This document shows positions 1-9,741 of a DNA stretch of 64,000 bases, piece by piece. The notes under the pieces are model-generated. The model saw only the letters and a program-made list of their open reading frames with translations. It was not told the DNA's origin and searched no databases. Position numbers and translations under genes: made by a program. Within the stretch, counting starts at the first letter, position 1. The number at the start of each line of letters is the position of its first letter. Source of the stretch: Niabella sp. (GTDB taxonomy: Bacteria; Bacteroidota; Bacteroidia; Chitinophagales; Chitinophagaceae); assembly GCA_017744715.1 (NCBI GenBank), contig JAGIAT010000003.1, positions 310,001-374,000 on the forward strand. The letters are read 5' to 3'.

Positions 1-69
1 AATCAGGCACAGGCGCTTTGTCAACAACTACAACACTTTAAGAAAAACGGTTCCCAGGTGCAGCACTAA

Positions 70-79
70 CAAACGTTTG
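70..79. promoter_or_regulatory. 10-bp perfect palindrome upstream of tetR-like gene
   Basis: CAAACGTTTG reads the same on both strands and lies upstream of the promoter of the TetR-family gene. It could be an upstream operator half, but the same core also occurs in a 20-bp palindrome at 29510-29529, so it may be a general motif. Function is inference. Confidence 0.3.
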
Positions 80-104
80 AGCAACAAACCACTCAGAAAA
101 AAAA

Positions 105-150
105 TTTGGAAGTAGCTTCAAAACACCGTTAACTTTGCTAACACTGTTAG
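105..150 (+). promoter_or_regulatory. Bacteroidota-type promoter with overlapping operator-like palindrome
   Basis: A −33 TTTG at 105-108 and a −7 TAACTTTG (fits TAnnTTTG) at 130-137 are 21 bases apart. CTAACA-C-TGTTAG, a perfect palindrome at 138-150, starts right after the −7 box, where transcription should begin. A TetR protein bound there would block its own promoter. Promoter match and palindrome are seen; autorepression is inference. Confidence 0.55.
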
Positions 151-164
151 GTAAATTATTTTTT

Positions 165-761
165 ATGAGTGTAGCAGAGCGCAAATTGAGAGAAAAAGAA
201 GTGATCCGGAAGAAGATCATCGATGCAGCCTTGCAGCTGGTAAAGAATGAAGGCTGGGAGTCGCTCTCCATCCGCAAGATCGCAGATGCTATTGAGTACA
301 GTGCCCCGGTGATCTATGATCATTTTGCCAACAAGGAGGCCATACTTTTTGAGATTTCGCAGGACGGTTTTAAACTGCTGCTGTCAAATATTCACAAAGC
401 CATCTCAAAACAGGCATCGCCACGGCAGGAACTGAAAGCGCTGGTAGATACGTACTGGAAGTTTGCGCTCAAGAACCGGAGCTATTTTAAACTGATGTTT
501 GGTGTGGGCATGCCCTGTTGCGGAGAAGGAAAGATGAAAACAGAATTTGGAGCCTTACAGGATATAATTTATGAAATCATAAAAAAAATAATCGTTGAAA
601 AGAAAACCAATATTGAATCCGCGTGTTATAAAACGCACGCATTTTGGTCGGCAATACATGGTTTTACTTCAATCATGATCGCAAGGAGTGCTGATGTGCC
701 GCAAACAATGAACGTATCGGTACTCGATCAAATGGTAGTGAATATTATTGAAAATCTTTAA
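165..761 (+). CDS. TetR/AcrR family transcriptional regulator
   Basis: 198-residue regulator. Residues about 15-60 form the N-terminal DNA-binding helix-turn-helix typical of TetR proteins (IIDAALQLVKNEGWESLSI, then SAPVIYDHFANKEAIL). The rest is an all-helical ligand-binding part. An upstream TTG would add ten residues, but the ATG at 165 is preferred because it leaves a normal TetR N-terminus and follows the promoter and palindrome at 105-150. The next genes form an RND efflux set on the same strand, so it probably represses that pump and is released by a toxic substrate; the ligand cannot be told from sequence. Confidence 0.9.
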   Translation: MSVAERKLREKEVIRKKIIDAALQLVKNEGWESLSIRKIADAIEYSAPVIYDHFANKEAILFEISQDGFKLLLSNIHKAISKQASPRQELKALVDTYWKFALKNRSYFKLMFGVGMPCCGEGKMKTEFGALQDIIYEIIKKIIVEKKTNIESACYKTHAFWSAIHGFTSIMIARSADVPQTMNVSVLDQMVVNIIENL

Positions 762-966
762 GCCAAAAAAGACGACAATTCAAATAGTAATTATTTTTTA
801 GTGCATTCCCCTTCGGGATGACAACGGGCAATGGTTGCCATTCCGTAATACGCGGGAACTGCGCGTATAAACAGGATCACTGGCCCCGGCAATACCCTGG
901 GCGCCTTTCTCCGGTATGTACCCCGGCAGGACATGTATTTCTTTGACTCAAAAAACAACTCTACAG

Positions 967-2142
967 ATGAAAGCAAACAACCATACCATCCACACAAGCA
1001 TTATTGTACCTGCGCTTATTGCGCTTTCCATATCGCTGCAAAGCTGCACCAGCGGCTCGGCTAATCCCAGCCCGCAGGCACAGGCCCCGGCATTACCCGT
1101 AATGGCCACGCCCGCATCACCCGTAACCGTTTACCAGGAGTTTTCCGCCTCGCTGGAAGGAAAGGTAAACGTAGAAGTACGCCCCCAGGTAGACGGCTAC
1201 CTGGAGAAGATCTTCGTAGATGAAGGCGCTTATGTAACCGCAGGTCAACCATTATTTAAGATCAGCGCCCAGTTGTACAATGAAGCGCTGAACAACGCAC
1301 GCGCCAATGTACTGGCCGCACAGGCCAATGTACAAAAGGCGCAGGTAGACCTGGACCGCCTGAAGCCACTGGTAGATAACGCCGTGATCTCCGACGTACA
1401 GCTGAAGACCGCAAAAGCCAACTACAACGCCGCCACCGCCGCACTGGCACAGGCCAGGGCCATGGTAGGCAACGCACAGATCAATGTAGGTTATACACTG
1501 ATCAAAGCACCGGTGAGCGGTTATATCGGCAGCATTCCGTTTAAAACCGGTAGCCTGGTAGGCCGCGGCGAAACACAGCCGCTTACCGTGCTGAGCGAGG
1601 TGAACACGATGTACGCCTACTTCTCCATGAGTGAGCCCGACTTCATTGCCTTTAAAAATAAATACCCGGGCGAAACCATTGAGCAGAAACTGAAGAACGT
1701 TCCTTCTGTTGAATTGCTGCTGGCCGATAATACTGTTTATCCGCAGCAAGGAAAGATTGAACTGGTTCAGGGGCAGTTTGACAAAACCATCGGCGCCATC
1801 AACTTCCGCGCGGCCTTCCCCAACCCCAGTAAAATATTAAGAAGCGGTAACACAGGTAAGATCCGCCTGCCCCAGCTCTTTAATGAAGTATTGGTGATAC
1901 CACAGGAAGCCACGTTTGAGATCCAGGATAAAGTATTTGTATTTACAGTAGACAGCAGCAACAAGGTAACCAGCAAACCCATTGCCGTTTCTGGTAAAAC
2001 CGCCTACTACTACTTTGTAAACAAAGGACTTTCCAAAGGCGAAAAGATCGTGCTTTCCGGAACCGGTAATTTAAAAGACGGAACGCCGATACAGCCACAG
2101 GTCGTTTCAGCCGACAGCGTGTTAAGGGCCAATCCGATTTAA
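967..2142 (+). CDS. RND efflux periplasmic adaptor (membrane fusion protein), lipoprotein
   Basis: 391-residue adaptor that bridges an inner-membrane RND pump and an outer-membrane channel. The start at 967 gives a lipoprotein signal with a lipobox ending SLQSC. After it come the biotinyl-lipoyl-like halves (VRPQVDGYLEKIFVDEGAYV and later APVSGYIGSI), split by a helical hairpin rich in Ala and Gln (about 95-160), then beta-barrel and membrane-proximal domains. It precedes the pump and outer-membrane factor genes, as in AcrA/MexA systems. An in-frame start at 916 is rejected because it would bury the lipoprotein signal. Confidence 0.92.
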   Translation: MKANNHTIHTSIIVPALIALSISLQSCTSGSANPSPQAQAPALPVMATPASPVTVYQEFSASLEGKVNVEVRPQVDGYLEKIFVDEGAYVTAGQPLFKISAQLYNEALNNARANVLAAQANVQKAQVDLDRLKPLVDNAVISDVQLKTAKANYNAATAALAQARAMVGNAQINVGYTLIKAPVSGYIGSIPFKTGSLVGRGETQPLTVLSEVNTMYAYFSMSEPDFIAFKNKYPGETIEQKLKNVPSVELLLADNTVYPQQGKIELVQGQFDKTIGAINFRAAFPNPSKILRSGNTGKIRLPQLFNEVLVIPQEATFEIQDKVFVFTVDSSNKVTSKPIAVSGKTAYYYFVNKGLSKGEKIVLSGTGNLKDGTPIQPQVVSADSVLRANPI

Positions 2143-2157
2143 CGGGTTTACAGGGCT

Positions 2158-2276
2158 GACTAAAAGTCTCTGTTTAAAACGTATTGTCATTCTGAACTTG
2201 TTTCAGAATCTATTGACAGATGCGCCTTCTTAGATGCCGAAACAAGTTCGGCATGACAAAGTAGAGACTTTTAGTC
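2158..2276. repeat. Nested inverted-repeat element between adaptor and pump genes
   Basis: The outer arms GACTAAAAGTCTCT (2158-2171) and AGAGACTTTTAGTC (2263-2276) are perfectly complementary. Inside are two hairpins, one around TTCTGAAcTTgTTTCAGAA and one around TGCCGAAacaagTTCGGCA. A second element of the same design lies at 57533-57651. It sits inside the efflux operon and may lower expression of the downstream pump relative to the adaptor (inference). Confidence 0.7.
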
Positions 2277-2411
2277 ACCCCTCTCTCACAACACTTATTC
2301 TTCGCGGCACAGCACACCGCTGTAAAAGCGCCCTGATACAGCAGCAGCCCCTGCCGCCCGGGGATCTTTTACCCTAACTATTTACGCACAGCATACTTAC
2401 AACTCGATATC

Positions 2412-5400
2412 ATGCTAAAGAAATTTATACAACGACCCGTATTATCTACGGTTATTTCCATTATCCTGCTTTTGCTAGGTATTCTCTCACTCTTCGCCCT
2501 CCCTGTTACCCTGTTCCCGGACATTGCGCCGCCCAGCGTACAGGTTACCGCCACCTACCCCGGCGCCAACGGCGAGGTAGTAGCACGCTCCGTGGCCACT
2601 CCGCTGGAGGAAGCCATTAACGGTGTGGAGAACATGACCTACATGACCTCCAACTCCAGCAACGACGGTACCATGACCCTGACCGTGTTCTTTAAACAGG
2701 GCACCGACCCCGATATTGCTTCGGTAAACGTACAGAACCGCGTTTCCAAAGCCGTGAACCAGATCCCCCAGGAAGTAGTGCAGTCGGGCATTTCCACGCA
2801 AAAGGTGCAGAACAGTTTTATCATGTTTACCGGGCTTTACAGCGAAGACAGCGCCCAGTATGATGAACTGTTTCTTGAAAACTATCTTAAGATCAACGTG
2901 ATCCCCCAGATCCAGCGGATCCCCGGTGTGGCACAGGCACAGGTATTTGGTGCCAAAGATTATTCCATGCGGATCTGGCTGAAACCGGACCGCCTGGCGG
3001 CCAACAATCTTTCGCCCCAGGATGTATTGGGTGCCATCAGGGATCAGAGCCTGGAAGCGGCGCCCGGCCGGCTGGGACAGAACAGCGATGAGGTATTTGA
3101 ATATGTATTAAAGTACAAGGGCAAGCTCAACAAAAATGAGGACTATGAAAACATTGTGGTAAAAGCAAACCCCAATGGTTCCGTATTAAAGCTGAAAGAC
3201 CTGGCCCGCGTGGAGTTTGGCGCCTTTACCTATAATGCCAACAGCCGGCTGAATGGCAAGCCGGTAGCGGGTTTCGCTATTCTGCAAACCGCCGGTTCCA
3301 ATGCCAACGATATCCTAACCGAGGTAGACCGGCAGTTGAAAGAGCTGTACACAACCATGCCCAAGGGCATTAAACCCATTACCATGTACAACTCCAAGGA
3401 GTTCCTGGATGCTTCTATCCACCAGGTAAGGGAAACATTGATCATCGCCTTTGTGCTGGTATTTATTGTGGTGTTTATCTTCCTGCAGGATTTCCGGTCC
3501 ACGCTCATACCGGCCATTGCCGTGCCCGTGGCCATTGTGGGTACCTTCTTCTTCCTGCAGCTGTTCGGGTTTACCATTAACCTGTTAACCCTCTTTGCGC
3601 TGGTACTGGCCATTGGTATTGTGGTGGATGACGCCATCGTGGTAGTGGAGGCCGTGCACGCAAAGATGGAACATAAGGACATGCCGGTGCGTAAGGCCAC
3701 GGTGCAGTCTATGAACGAAATTTCCGGTGCCATCATCTCCATCACCCTGGTAATGGCCGCGGTATTCGTACCAGTTGGATTTATGCAGGGCCCGGCGGGT
3801 GTGTTCTACCGGCAGTTTGCCTTTACACTGGCCATTGCCATCCTTATCTCTGCGGTAAACGCCTTAACATTAAGCCCCGCGCTTTGTGCGCTGTTCCTTA
3901 AAAACCCGCATACACCGGGCGAAAAGGGGCATCCGCACGAAAAGAAAGGATTTATGGCCCGCTTCTTTACCGCGTTCAATGCCGGTTTCCGCACCTTAAC
4001 GAACCGGTATATCGGCAGCCTTAAGTTCCTCATCCGCAGGAAATGGATCGCCATTGGTGCGCTGGTGCTCATTGCAGGTACCAGTTACTGGCTCATTAAA
4101 AAGACGCCTTCCGGCTTTATTCCTACGGAAGACCAGGGCTTTGTGCTGTATGCTGTAAACACGCCTCCGGGTAGTTCATTACACCGTACCCATAAAGCCA
4201 CGGCGGAGATTGATAAGATCATCAAACAGGAAGAGTCTACCAATAATCTTTGGGTAATTGATGGGTTAAACTTTATCAGCAGCGCCAGCGCCTCTCCTTA
4301 TGCCGCAGGATTTATCCGGCTGAAGGATGTGGACAAGCGCGGTAAGCTGAAAAACCCGGATGAGATCGCGGCAACGCTTACCGGAAAGGTAACATCTGTA
4401 AAAGATGCCAATACCTTCTTCTTCAACTTCCCCACCGTACAGGGTTTTGGTAACGTAAGTGGGTTTGAGTTTATGTTGCAGGACCGCACCAACGGTCCGC
4501 TGGAAAAGCTGGGCAATACCGCCGGTGCCTTTATCGGCGCACTGATGCAGCGTAAAGAGATCGCGTATGCGTTTACTACCTTTGCCGCCGGCAACCCGCA
4601 GTATACCATCGAGACCGATTTTATAAAAGCAAAACAGCTGGGTGTATCTGTAAGCGAACTGATGCAGACCATGCAGATCTACTTCGGTAGCAGCTTTGTA
4701 TCCGACTTTAACCGCTTTGGTAAATACTACCGCGTAATGGCGCAGGCGGATATCCCCTACCGTAAAGACCCGGCTTCGCTGGATGGTATTTTTGTAAAGA
4801 ACAACCTGGGCGAAATGGTACCGGTAAAAACACTGGTTACGCTTAAACGCGTATTTGGCCCGGAAACCGTAACCCGTAACAACCTCTTTAATGCCGTTAC
4901 TATTAACGGGGTGCCCAAGCCGGGCTTTAGTACGGGTGACGCCATCCGCGCTATTGAAGAAACGGCAAAGACCGCCCTGCCGAGAGGTTACTCTTACGAG
5001 TGGACGGGTATTACCCGCGAGGAACGGAGTGCCGGCAGTCAGCAGGTATACATCTTCCTGCTCAGCATCATTTTTGTATACTTCCTGCTGGCGGCACAGT
5101 ATGAAAGTTATGTGCTGCCCCTGGCGGTGATTCTTACCGTACCGGCAGGTATACTGGGTGTGTTTCTATTTATCGGCTTTGCCGGATTGGAAAATAATAT
5201 TTATGTACAGATCGGTCTGATCATGCTCATCGGGTTATTGGCCAAGAATGCCATCCTTATTGTGGAGTACGCGGTACAGCGGCGAAGGAAAGGAATGAGC
5301 CTGGTAGCCTCGGCACTGGAAGCCTCAAGGCTGCGCCTGCGCCCGATATTGATGACCTCTTTTGCCTTCATCGTGGGTATGTTGCCGCTGGTGTTTGCAA

Positions 5401-5576
5401 AAGGTGCCTCCGCCATCGGTAACCACTCCATTGGTTACAGTACCGTGGGTGGTATGTTGACCGGGGTAGTGCTGGGTGTATTCATTATCCCGGTGCTGTA
5501 CATCATCTTCCAGTACCTGCAGGAAAAGATTGTAGCAAAAAGAGCAGATGATGATGAGGATTGGGAATTGGGATAG
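2412..5576 (+). CDS. RND multidrug efflux pump, inner-membrane permease (HAE1/AcrB-like)
   Basis: 1054-residue pump, full length for the AcrB/MexB family. It starts with the typical N-terminal helix (FIQRPVLSTVISIILLLLG) and has 12 predicted membrane helices with two large periplasmic loops. The proton-relay aspartates are seen in IVVDDAIVVVEA near residue 405, and the matching lysine in LLAKNAILIVEY near 943. It exports drugs or other hydrophobic compounds using the proton gradient. Its adaptor lies upstream and its outer-membrane factor downstream, so the set is complete. Substrate range is not predictable. Confidence 0.95.
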   Translation: MLKKFIQRPVLSTVISIILLLLGILSLFALPVTLFPDIAPPSVQVTATYPGANGEVVARSVATPLEEAINGVENMTYMTSNSSNDGTMTLTVFFKQGTDPDIASVNVQNRVSKAVNQIPQEVVQSGISTQKVQNSFIMFTGLYSEDSAQYDELFLENYLKINVIPQIQRIPGVAQAQVFGAKDYSMRIWLKPDRLAANNLSPQDVLGAIRDQSLEAAPGRLGQNSDEVFEYVLKYKGKLNKNEDYENIVVKANPNGSVLKLKDLARVEFGAFTYNANSRLNGKPVAGFAILQTAGSNANDILTEVDRQLKELYTTMPKGIKPITMYNSKEFLDASIHQVRETLIIAFVLVFIVVFIFLQDFRSTLIPAIAVPVAIVGTFFFLQLFGFTINLLTLFALVLAIGIVVDDAIVVVEAVHAKMEHKDMPVRKATVQSMNEISGAIISITLVMAAVFVPVGFMQGPAGVFYRQFAFTLAIAILISAVNALTLSPALCALFLKNPHTPGEKGHPHEKKGFMARFFTAFNAGFRTLTNRYIGSLKFLIRRKWIAIGALVLIAGTSYWLIKKTPSGFIPTEDQGFVLYAVNTPPGSSLHRTHKATAEIDKIIKQEESTNNLWVIDGLNFISSASASPYAAGFIRLKDVDKRGKLKNPDEIAATLTGKVTSVKDANTFFFNFPTVQGFGNVSGFEFMLQDRTNGPLEKLGNTAGAFIGALMQRKEIAYAFTTFAAGNPQYTIETDFIKAKQLGVSVSELMQTMQIYFGSSFVSDFNRFGKYYRVMAQADIPYRKDPASLDGIFVKNNLGEMVPVKTLVTLKRVFGPETVTRNNLFNAVTINGVPKPGFSTGDAIRAIEETAKTALPRGYSYEWTGITREERSAGSQQVYIFLLSIIFVYFLLAAQYESYVLPLAVILTVPAGILGVFLFIGFAGLENNIYVQIGLIMLIGLLAKNAILIVEYAVQRRRKGMSLVASALEASRLRLRPILMTSFAFIVGMLPLVFAKGASAIGNHSIGYSTVGGMLTGVVLGVFIIPVLYIIFQYLQEKIVAKRADDDEDWELG

Positions 5577-5597
5577 ATCGTAGCAAACACACTTATG

Positions 5598-5880
5598 GTC
5601 ACCCTGAACTTGTTTCAGGGTCCATGTGAATCCCGTATAGATGCTGAAACAAGTTCAGCATGACAAAAGCATAATTACGGACGTCACCCTGAGCGAAATG
5701 AAATGAAGCCGAAGGGTCTCCCGAATGGCGGACAACCTGATAACACAGAGATGCTTCGGCTTCGCTCAGCATGACGGAAGTATAATTACGAACGTCACCC
5801 TGAGCGCAACGGAGTGGAGCCGAAGGGTCTCCTCAACACGAAGAGATGTTTTGACTCCGCTTTGCTCCGCTCAACATGAC
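5598..5880. repeat. Three composite hairpin repeats between pump and outer-membrane factor
   Basis: Three head-to-head pairs lie at 5598-5664, 5683-5775 and 5794-5880. Each pair joins a hairpin flanked by ACCCT/AGGGT to one flanked by ATGCT/AGCAT (AACAT in the last). The first pair is the CTGAACTTGTTTCAG type; the other two are the CCTGAGCG...GCCGAAGGG type that fills 9.1-11.3 kb. They occupy the whole intergenic gap. Confidence 0.8.
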
Positions 5881-5917
5881 GATAAAAGATGAACACTTCA
5901 AAAGGATCAAATCAACT

Positions 5918-7354
5918 ATGAATTATTTAAGTATGAAAAAAAGATACTCCTTACAATACCTGCTACCGGTGATGGCCATACTTATTACGGCAGCATCCTG
6001 TAAAGTAGGACAAGCGTATAAGCGCCCGGAAGTGGCGCTGCCACAGGAATTTCGCGCGGTGGCCACGGCCGATACCAGCAGCATTGCCGATGTGGAATGG
6101 AACCGGTTTTTTACAGACCCGGCCCTGCAGGCGCTCATCAGCAAAGGCGTTGGTTATAACTACGACCTGCAAATTGCACTAAAGCGCGTAGCCGCAGCTG
6201 AGCAAACCTTAAGGCAGGCCAAGCTGTTGCAACTGCCGCAGCTTAGTTTTAGCGTTACGGGGCAAACCACCAACCCCTCCAACAACAGTTTAAACGGGTT
6301 GAGCATGAACAACTTTATAAAAAAGAGTCATGTAGAAGATTTCAATGCCGCGCTCACCCTCACCTGGGAGGCCGATATCTGGGGTAAGATCCGCCGCCAG
6401 CAGGAAGCCACCATGGCCGGTTACCTGCAAACCTACGAGGCTTCAAAAGCCGTGCAGACGCAGATCGTAGCCAGCATTGCCCAGGGCTATTATAACCTGC
6501 TGATGCTGGATGAGCAACTGGGCATTGCAAAAAAGAACCTGGCATTGATAGACAGTACACTCAACTTTACCCGCCTGCAACGTAACGCCGGTGAAGTAAC
6601 CACCCTGGCGGTACAACAGGTAGAAGCGCAAAAGCAATCCACGGCCCTGCTTATTCCGCAGCTGGAGCAGAACATTGCCATACAGGAAAATGCACTGAGT
6701 ATTTTAACCGGCAGTTTGCCCGGCCCGGTGGAGCGCAGCAAAGGACTTTTTAATTCCGATGTGCCGCAATGGTTAACACCGGGTATTCCCTCTGCCGTAC
6801 TCAGCCGCCGGCCGGATGTACGGGCTAAAGAAATGGAGCTGATCGCCGCCAACGCAAGGGCCGGTATTGCCCAGGCCAATATGTACCCCAGCCTGTCCAT
6901 TACCGCGCAGGGCGGACTAAACTCCTACCTGGCCAATAACTGGTTTAATATACCGGCATCATTGTTTGGTACCTTGCTGGGGAATGTAACCCAACCCATC
7001 TTTCAGCAGCGGCAGTTAAAAACGCAGCTGGAAACGGCAAAGATCCAGCGGGAGCAATCGGTATTGGAATTCCGGCAATCGGTATTGACGGCTATTGGTG
7101 AAGTATCGGATGCGCTGGTGGCTACTGAAAAATTAAAGGAGCAAAAGACCATTGCCACGGACCAGGCAGATACGTTAAAACTGGCCATTAAAAATGCGCG
7201 CCTGCTGTTTAAAAGCGGTATGGCCAATTATATAGAGGTGCTCTCCGCGCAGTCCAATGTATTGCAGTCGGAGCTGAACCTTGCCAACATTCACCGTTTG
7301 CAGCTGAGCGCCGCGGTAGATCTGTACCGCTCCCTCGGCGGCGGATGGAAATAG
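5918..7354 (+). CDS. Outer-membrane efflux factor, TolC/NodT family lipoprotein
   Basis: 478-residue channel protein of the RND efflux set. The start at 5918 (or 5933, MKKRYS) gives a lipoprotein signal ending AASCKVG; the longer reading frame from 5876 runs into a hairpin repeat and is unlikely. Two outer-membrane-efflux repeats can be followed: one after YKRPEVALP with long Ala/Gln-rich helices, and a second around SRRPDVRAKEMELIAANARAG, the family's most conserved stretch. The two halves build the TolC-like barrel and alpha-tunnel as a trimer, carrying the pump's substrate across the outer membrane. Confidence 0.93.
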   Translation: MNYLSMKKRYSLQYLLPVMAILITAASCKVGQAYKRPEVALPQEFRAVATADTSSIADVEWNRFFTDPALQALISKGVGYNYDLQIALKRVAAAEQTLRQAKLLQLPQLSFSVTGQTTNPSNNSLNGLSMNNFIKKSHVEDFNAALTLTWEADIWGKIRRQQEATMAGYLQTYEASKAVQTQIVASIAQGYYNLLMLDEQLGIAKKNLALIDSTLNFTRLQRNAGEVTTLAVQQVEAQKQSTALLIPQLEQNIAIQENALSILTGSLPGPVERSKGLFNSDVPQWLTPGIPSAVLSRRPDVRAKEMELIAANARAGIAQANMYPSLSITAQGGLNSYLANNWFNIPASLFGTLLGNVTQPIFQQRQLKTQLETAKIQREQSVLEFRQSVLTAIGEVSDALVATEKLKEQKTIATDQADTLKLAIKNARLLFKSGMANYIEVLSAQSNVLQSELNLANIHRLQLSAAVDLYRSLGGGWK

Positions 7355-7359
7355 ATAGT

Positions 7360-7676
7360 GCCACAGAGGCACTGAAACACTGAGGTTTTTGGTTTTTTTA
7401 TAAATCAAATCAACTGAAGCCTCGGACAGTGCCGTTGCTGCAGCACTTAAAAAAAATCTGTGTTTCTGTGTTTCAGCGGCAATAACGCAGCATCATTTAT
7501 AGTTGCCACAAAGGCACTGAAACACTGAGGTTTTTGGTTTTTTTTAAATCAAATCAACTGAAGCCCCGGACAGTGCCGTTGCTGCAGCACTTAAAAAAAA
7601 TCTGTGTTTCTGTGCCTTTGTGGCACCGTCGCCATAGCATTAAAAAAATCTGTGTTTCTGCGTTTCAGTGGCATAA
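7360..7676. repeat. Direct repeat with inverted ends, two full copies and one partial
   Basis: A block of about 110 bp at 7360-7470 is repeated almost identically at 7505-7614, 145 bp further on. Each begins like GCCACAAAGGCACTGAAAC and ends in the reverse complement, GTTTCTGTGCCTTTGTGGC, so each copy has inverted ends. A third, partial copy runs to about 7676, just before the next gene. Confidence 0.75.
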
Positions 7677-7687
7677 AAAACAAGCAT

Positions 7688-8968
7688 ATGCAAACAACCG
7701 ATATCAATAATAAAAGAACAAGGATCGTGCTTATTGCCATCCTTGGCTTACTCACCGCTATTGGTCCGTTTTCGATAGATATGTACCTGCCGGGCTTCCC
7801 GGCCATGGCGAAGGACCTGCATACCTCCATCAACACCATTGCTTATTCCTTATCTAGTTTTTTTATTGGGCTGTGTGTGGGTCAGCTCATCAGCGGGCCG
7901 CTGCTGGACCGTTATGGCAGAAAACGCCCATTGATTATTGGACTGGTCTTATACATTGCCGCATCCATCGGTTGTGTGCTGGTACGTACACCGGAGGCAT
8001 TGATCGCGCTACGGTTTATACAGGCCCTGGGTTGCTGCGTATCCATGGTAGCGCCCCGCGCCATTACCCGGGACCTGTTTCCGCTGGAAGATAATGCCAA
8101 AGTTTTGTCCCTGCTCATTTTGTTATTAGGTGTATCCCCCATCCTGGCCCCCACTTTTGGCAGCTATGTGGTGGCTTATTACAAATGGCAGGATGTGTTT
8201 ATCATCCTGGCGTTGATTGCCGCTGCCACGCTGGCCGCAGTCATCTTCCGGTTTAAGGAAAGCAAGGCGCCGGATACTTCGGTATCCTTAAAACCACGTC
8301 CCATCCTTAATGCCTTTGGCGGCGTGCTTAAAAACCCGCAGTTCTTTACCTATGCCTTTGCAGGCGGCGTATCGTTTGCGGGATTATTTGCCTACCTCTC
8401 CGGCTCGCCGTTTTTGTTTATGGAATATTTTGGAGTTTCTAAAACAGCATACGGTACCATCTTCGCTATTATTGCCGCCGGGCTTATCGGCAGCAGCCAG
8501 TTGAACGCGGTGCTGCTGAAAAAATATTCCAGCGAGCAATTAGTAACCGCATCCATCCTGTTGCAAACCATCATTGGGTTTGTACTGCTGGCGGGTATTA
8601 CTACCGGCATCCTGGGGTTGTATGGCACCATTGCCGTTATCTTTCTTCTTTTCTGTACGTTGGGCATCAGCTCTCCCAACACCGCGGCGCTCAGCATCCT
8701 GCCTTTTAGCAAGGAAGCGGGCAGTGCTTCGGCATTGCTGGGTGCGCTGCAAATGGGCCTGGGTGCACTGGCCGCCGCGCTTACCGGTGTGTTTGATAAC
8801 AAAACACCCGCGCCCCTGGCTATTATTATTGCGGCCAGCGGGTTGCTGGCACTGGTAATATTATGGGTGGGACAAAGAAAGGTAAAGCAAATGCCGGCGC
8901 CGGAGGCGGAAGCTACCACAGAGGCGGCAACAGCGCAGGAGGAAGAAGAAATTTGCATCATCGCATAA
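7688..8968 (+). CDS. MFS drug-resistance transporter, Bcr/CflA family
   Basis: 426-residue proton antiporter with 12 predicted membrane helices. The N-terminal part has the Bcr/CflA signature (GPFSIDMYLPGFPAMAKDL) and the MFS loop motif GPLLDRYGRKRPL after helix 2. The C-terminus is a short soluble tail rich in Glu, Ala and Thr. The ATG at 7688 is preferred to the earlier in-frame start at 7604, which lies in repeat sequence. Relatives export bicyclomycin, chloramphenicol or sulfonamides; the substrate here is unknown. It follows the RND set but is separated by repeats, so it is probably its own transcript. Confidence 0.92.
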   Translation: MQTTDINNKRTRIVLIAILGLLTAIGPFSIDMYLPGFPAMAKDLHTSINTIAYSLSSFFIGLCVGQLISGPLLDRYGRKRPLIIGLVLYIAASIGCVLVRTPEALIALRFIQALGCCVSMVAPRAITRDLFPLEDNAKVLSLLILLLGVSPILAPTFGSYVVAYYKWQDVFIILALIAAATLAAVIFRFKESKAPDTSVSLKPRPILNAFGGVLKNPQFFTYAFAGGVSFAGLFAYLSGSPFLFMEYFGVSKTAYGTIFAIIAAGLIGSSQLNAVLLKKYSSEQLVTASILLQTIIGFVLLAGITTGILGLYGTIAVIFLLFCTLGISSPNTAALSILPFSKEAGSASALLGALQMGLGALAAALTGVFDNKTPAPLAIIIAASGLLALVILWVGQRKVKQMPAPEAEATTEAATAQEEEEICIIA

Positions 8969-9015
8969 TTAGTAAGTATATAGAGAGCAGATTTGTTTTT
9001 TGAGTGTATCTGTGC

Positions 9016-9049
9016 AACCAGCGGGCCTAGTGCCTGCTGGTTTGTTTTT
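9016..9049 (+). terminator. Rho-independent terminator after the MFS gene
   Basis: Arms 9016-9026 (AACCAGCGGGC) and 9032-9042 (GCCTGCTGGTT) form a stem with a 5-base loop and are followed by a T-rich tail. It lies 48 bases past the stop codon. Confidence 0.8.
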
Positions 9050-9138
9050 ATATAATGGAGTGGTGCATGCTGCCTTGGGGGGACGGGTAGACCGGGGGGA
9101 CATAGAGACACCAACGGGATGCCATATGTGCCGCAGCA

Positions 9139-9668
9139 CAAGTGAGTGAAGCTGAAGCATCCCCGTGATACCGAACTACCCTATAATTCAGAGACCCTTC
9201 CGCTCCGCTTCGCTGCGGTCAGGGTGACGAAACGAAGTTTGCGTTATGTGATCATGTAACTAAACCCAATCATACTTCCGTCATGCTGAGCGAATCCCGC
9301 GATAGCGGGAGTAGCCGAAGCATCCCCGTGACACCGAACTGTTCGAAAATTGAGAGACCCTTCGGCTCCGCTTCGCTGCACTCAGGGTGACGAAACAGGG
9401 TTTAGCCTTACGACCAAGGTAATGAGAATAAATACGCTTCCGTCATGCTGAGCGCAGCCGAAGCATCCCTGTAATATCGAGCTGTCCGACATTTGTGAGA
9501 CCCTTCGGCTTCACTTTGTTGCGCTCAGGGTGATGGAACGGAGTTTGCATCATGCAATCTTAGTAACGGACAATAATCACGCTTCCGTCATGCTGAGCCC
9601 AGCCGAAGCATCTCTGTAATATCGAACTGCACGAAAATTGAAAGACGCTTCGCTACCGTCAGGGTGAC
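9139..9668. repeat. Cluster of four composite hairpin (BIME-like) repeats
   Basis: Units run at about 9139-9229, 9280-9391, 9442-9533 and 9587-9668. Each joins a hairpin GTCATGCTGAGCG...GCCGAAGCATC to an oppositely oriented GACCCTTCGGCT...CGCTCAGGGTGAC, about 30 bases apart. Unit 2 carries an extra hairpin (CCCGCGATAGCGGG) in its loop. No gene is seen in this stretch. Confidence 0.8.
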
Positions 9669-9741
9669 TGCACAGGCTTGTTATGCGATCATGAGGAGTA
9701 CCCTGTCACACGCCCCAAGCGCAGCCCTCCCCTCATCCCGC

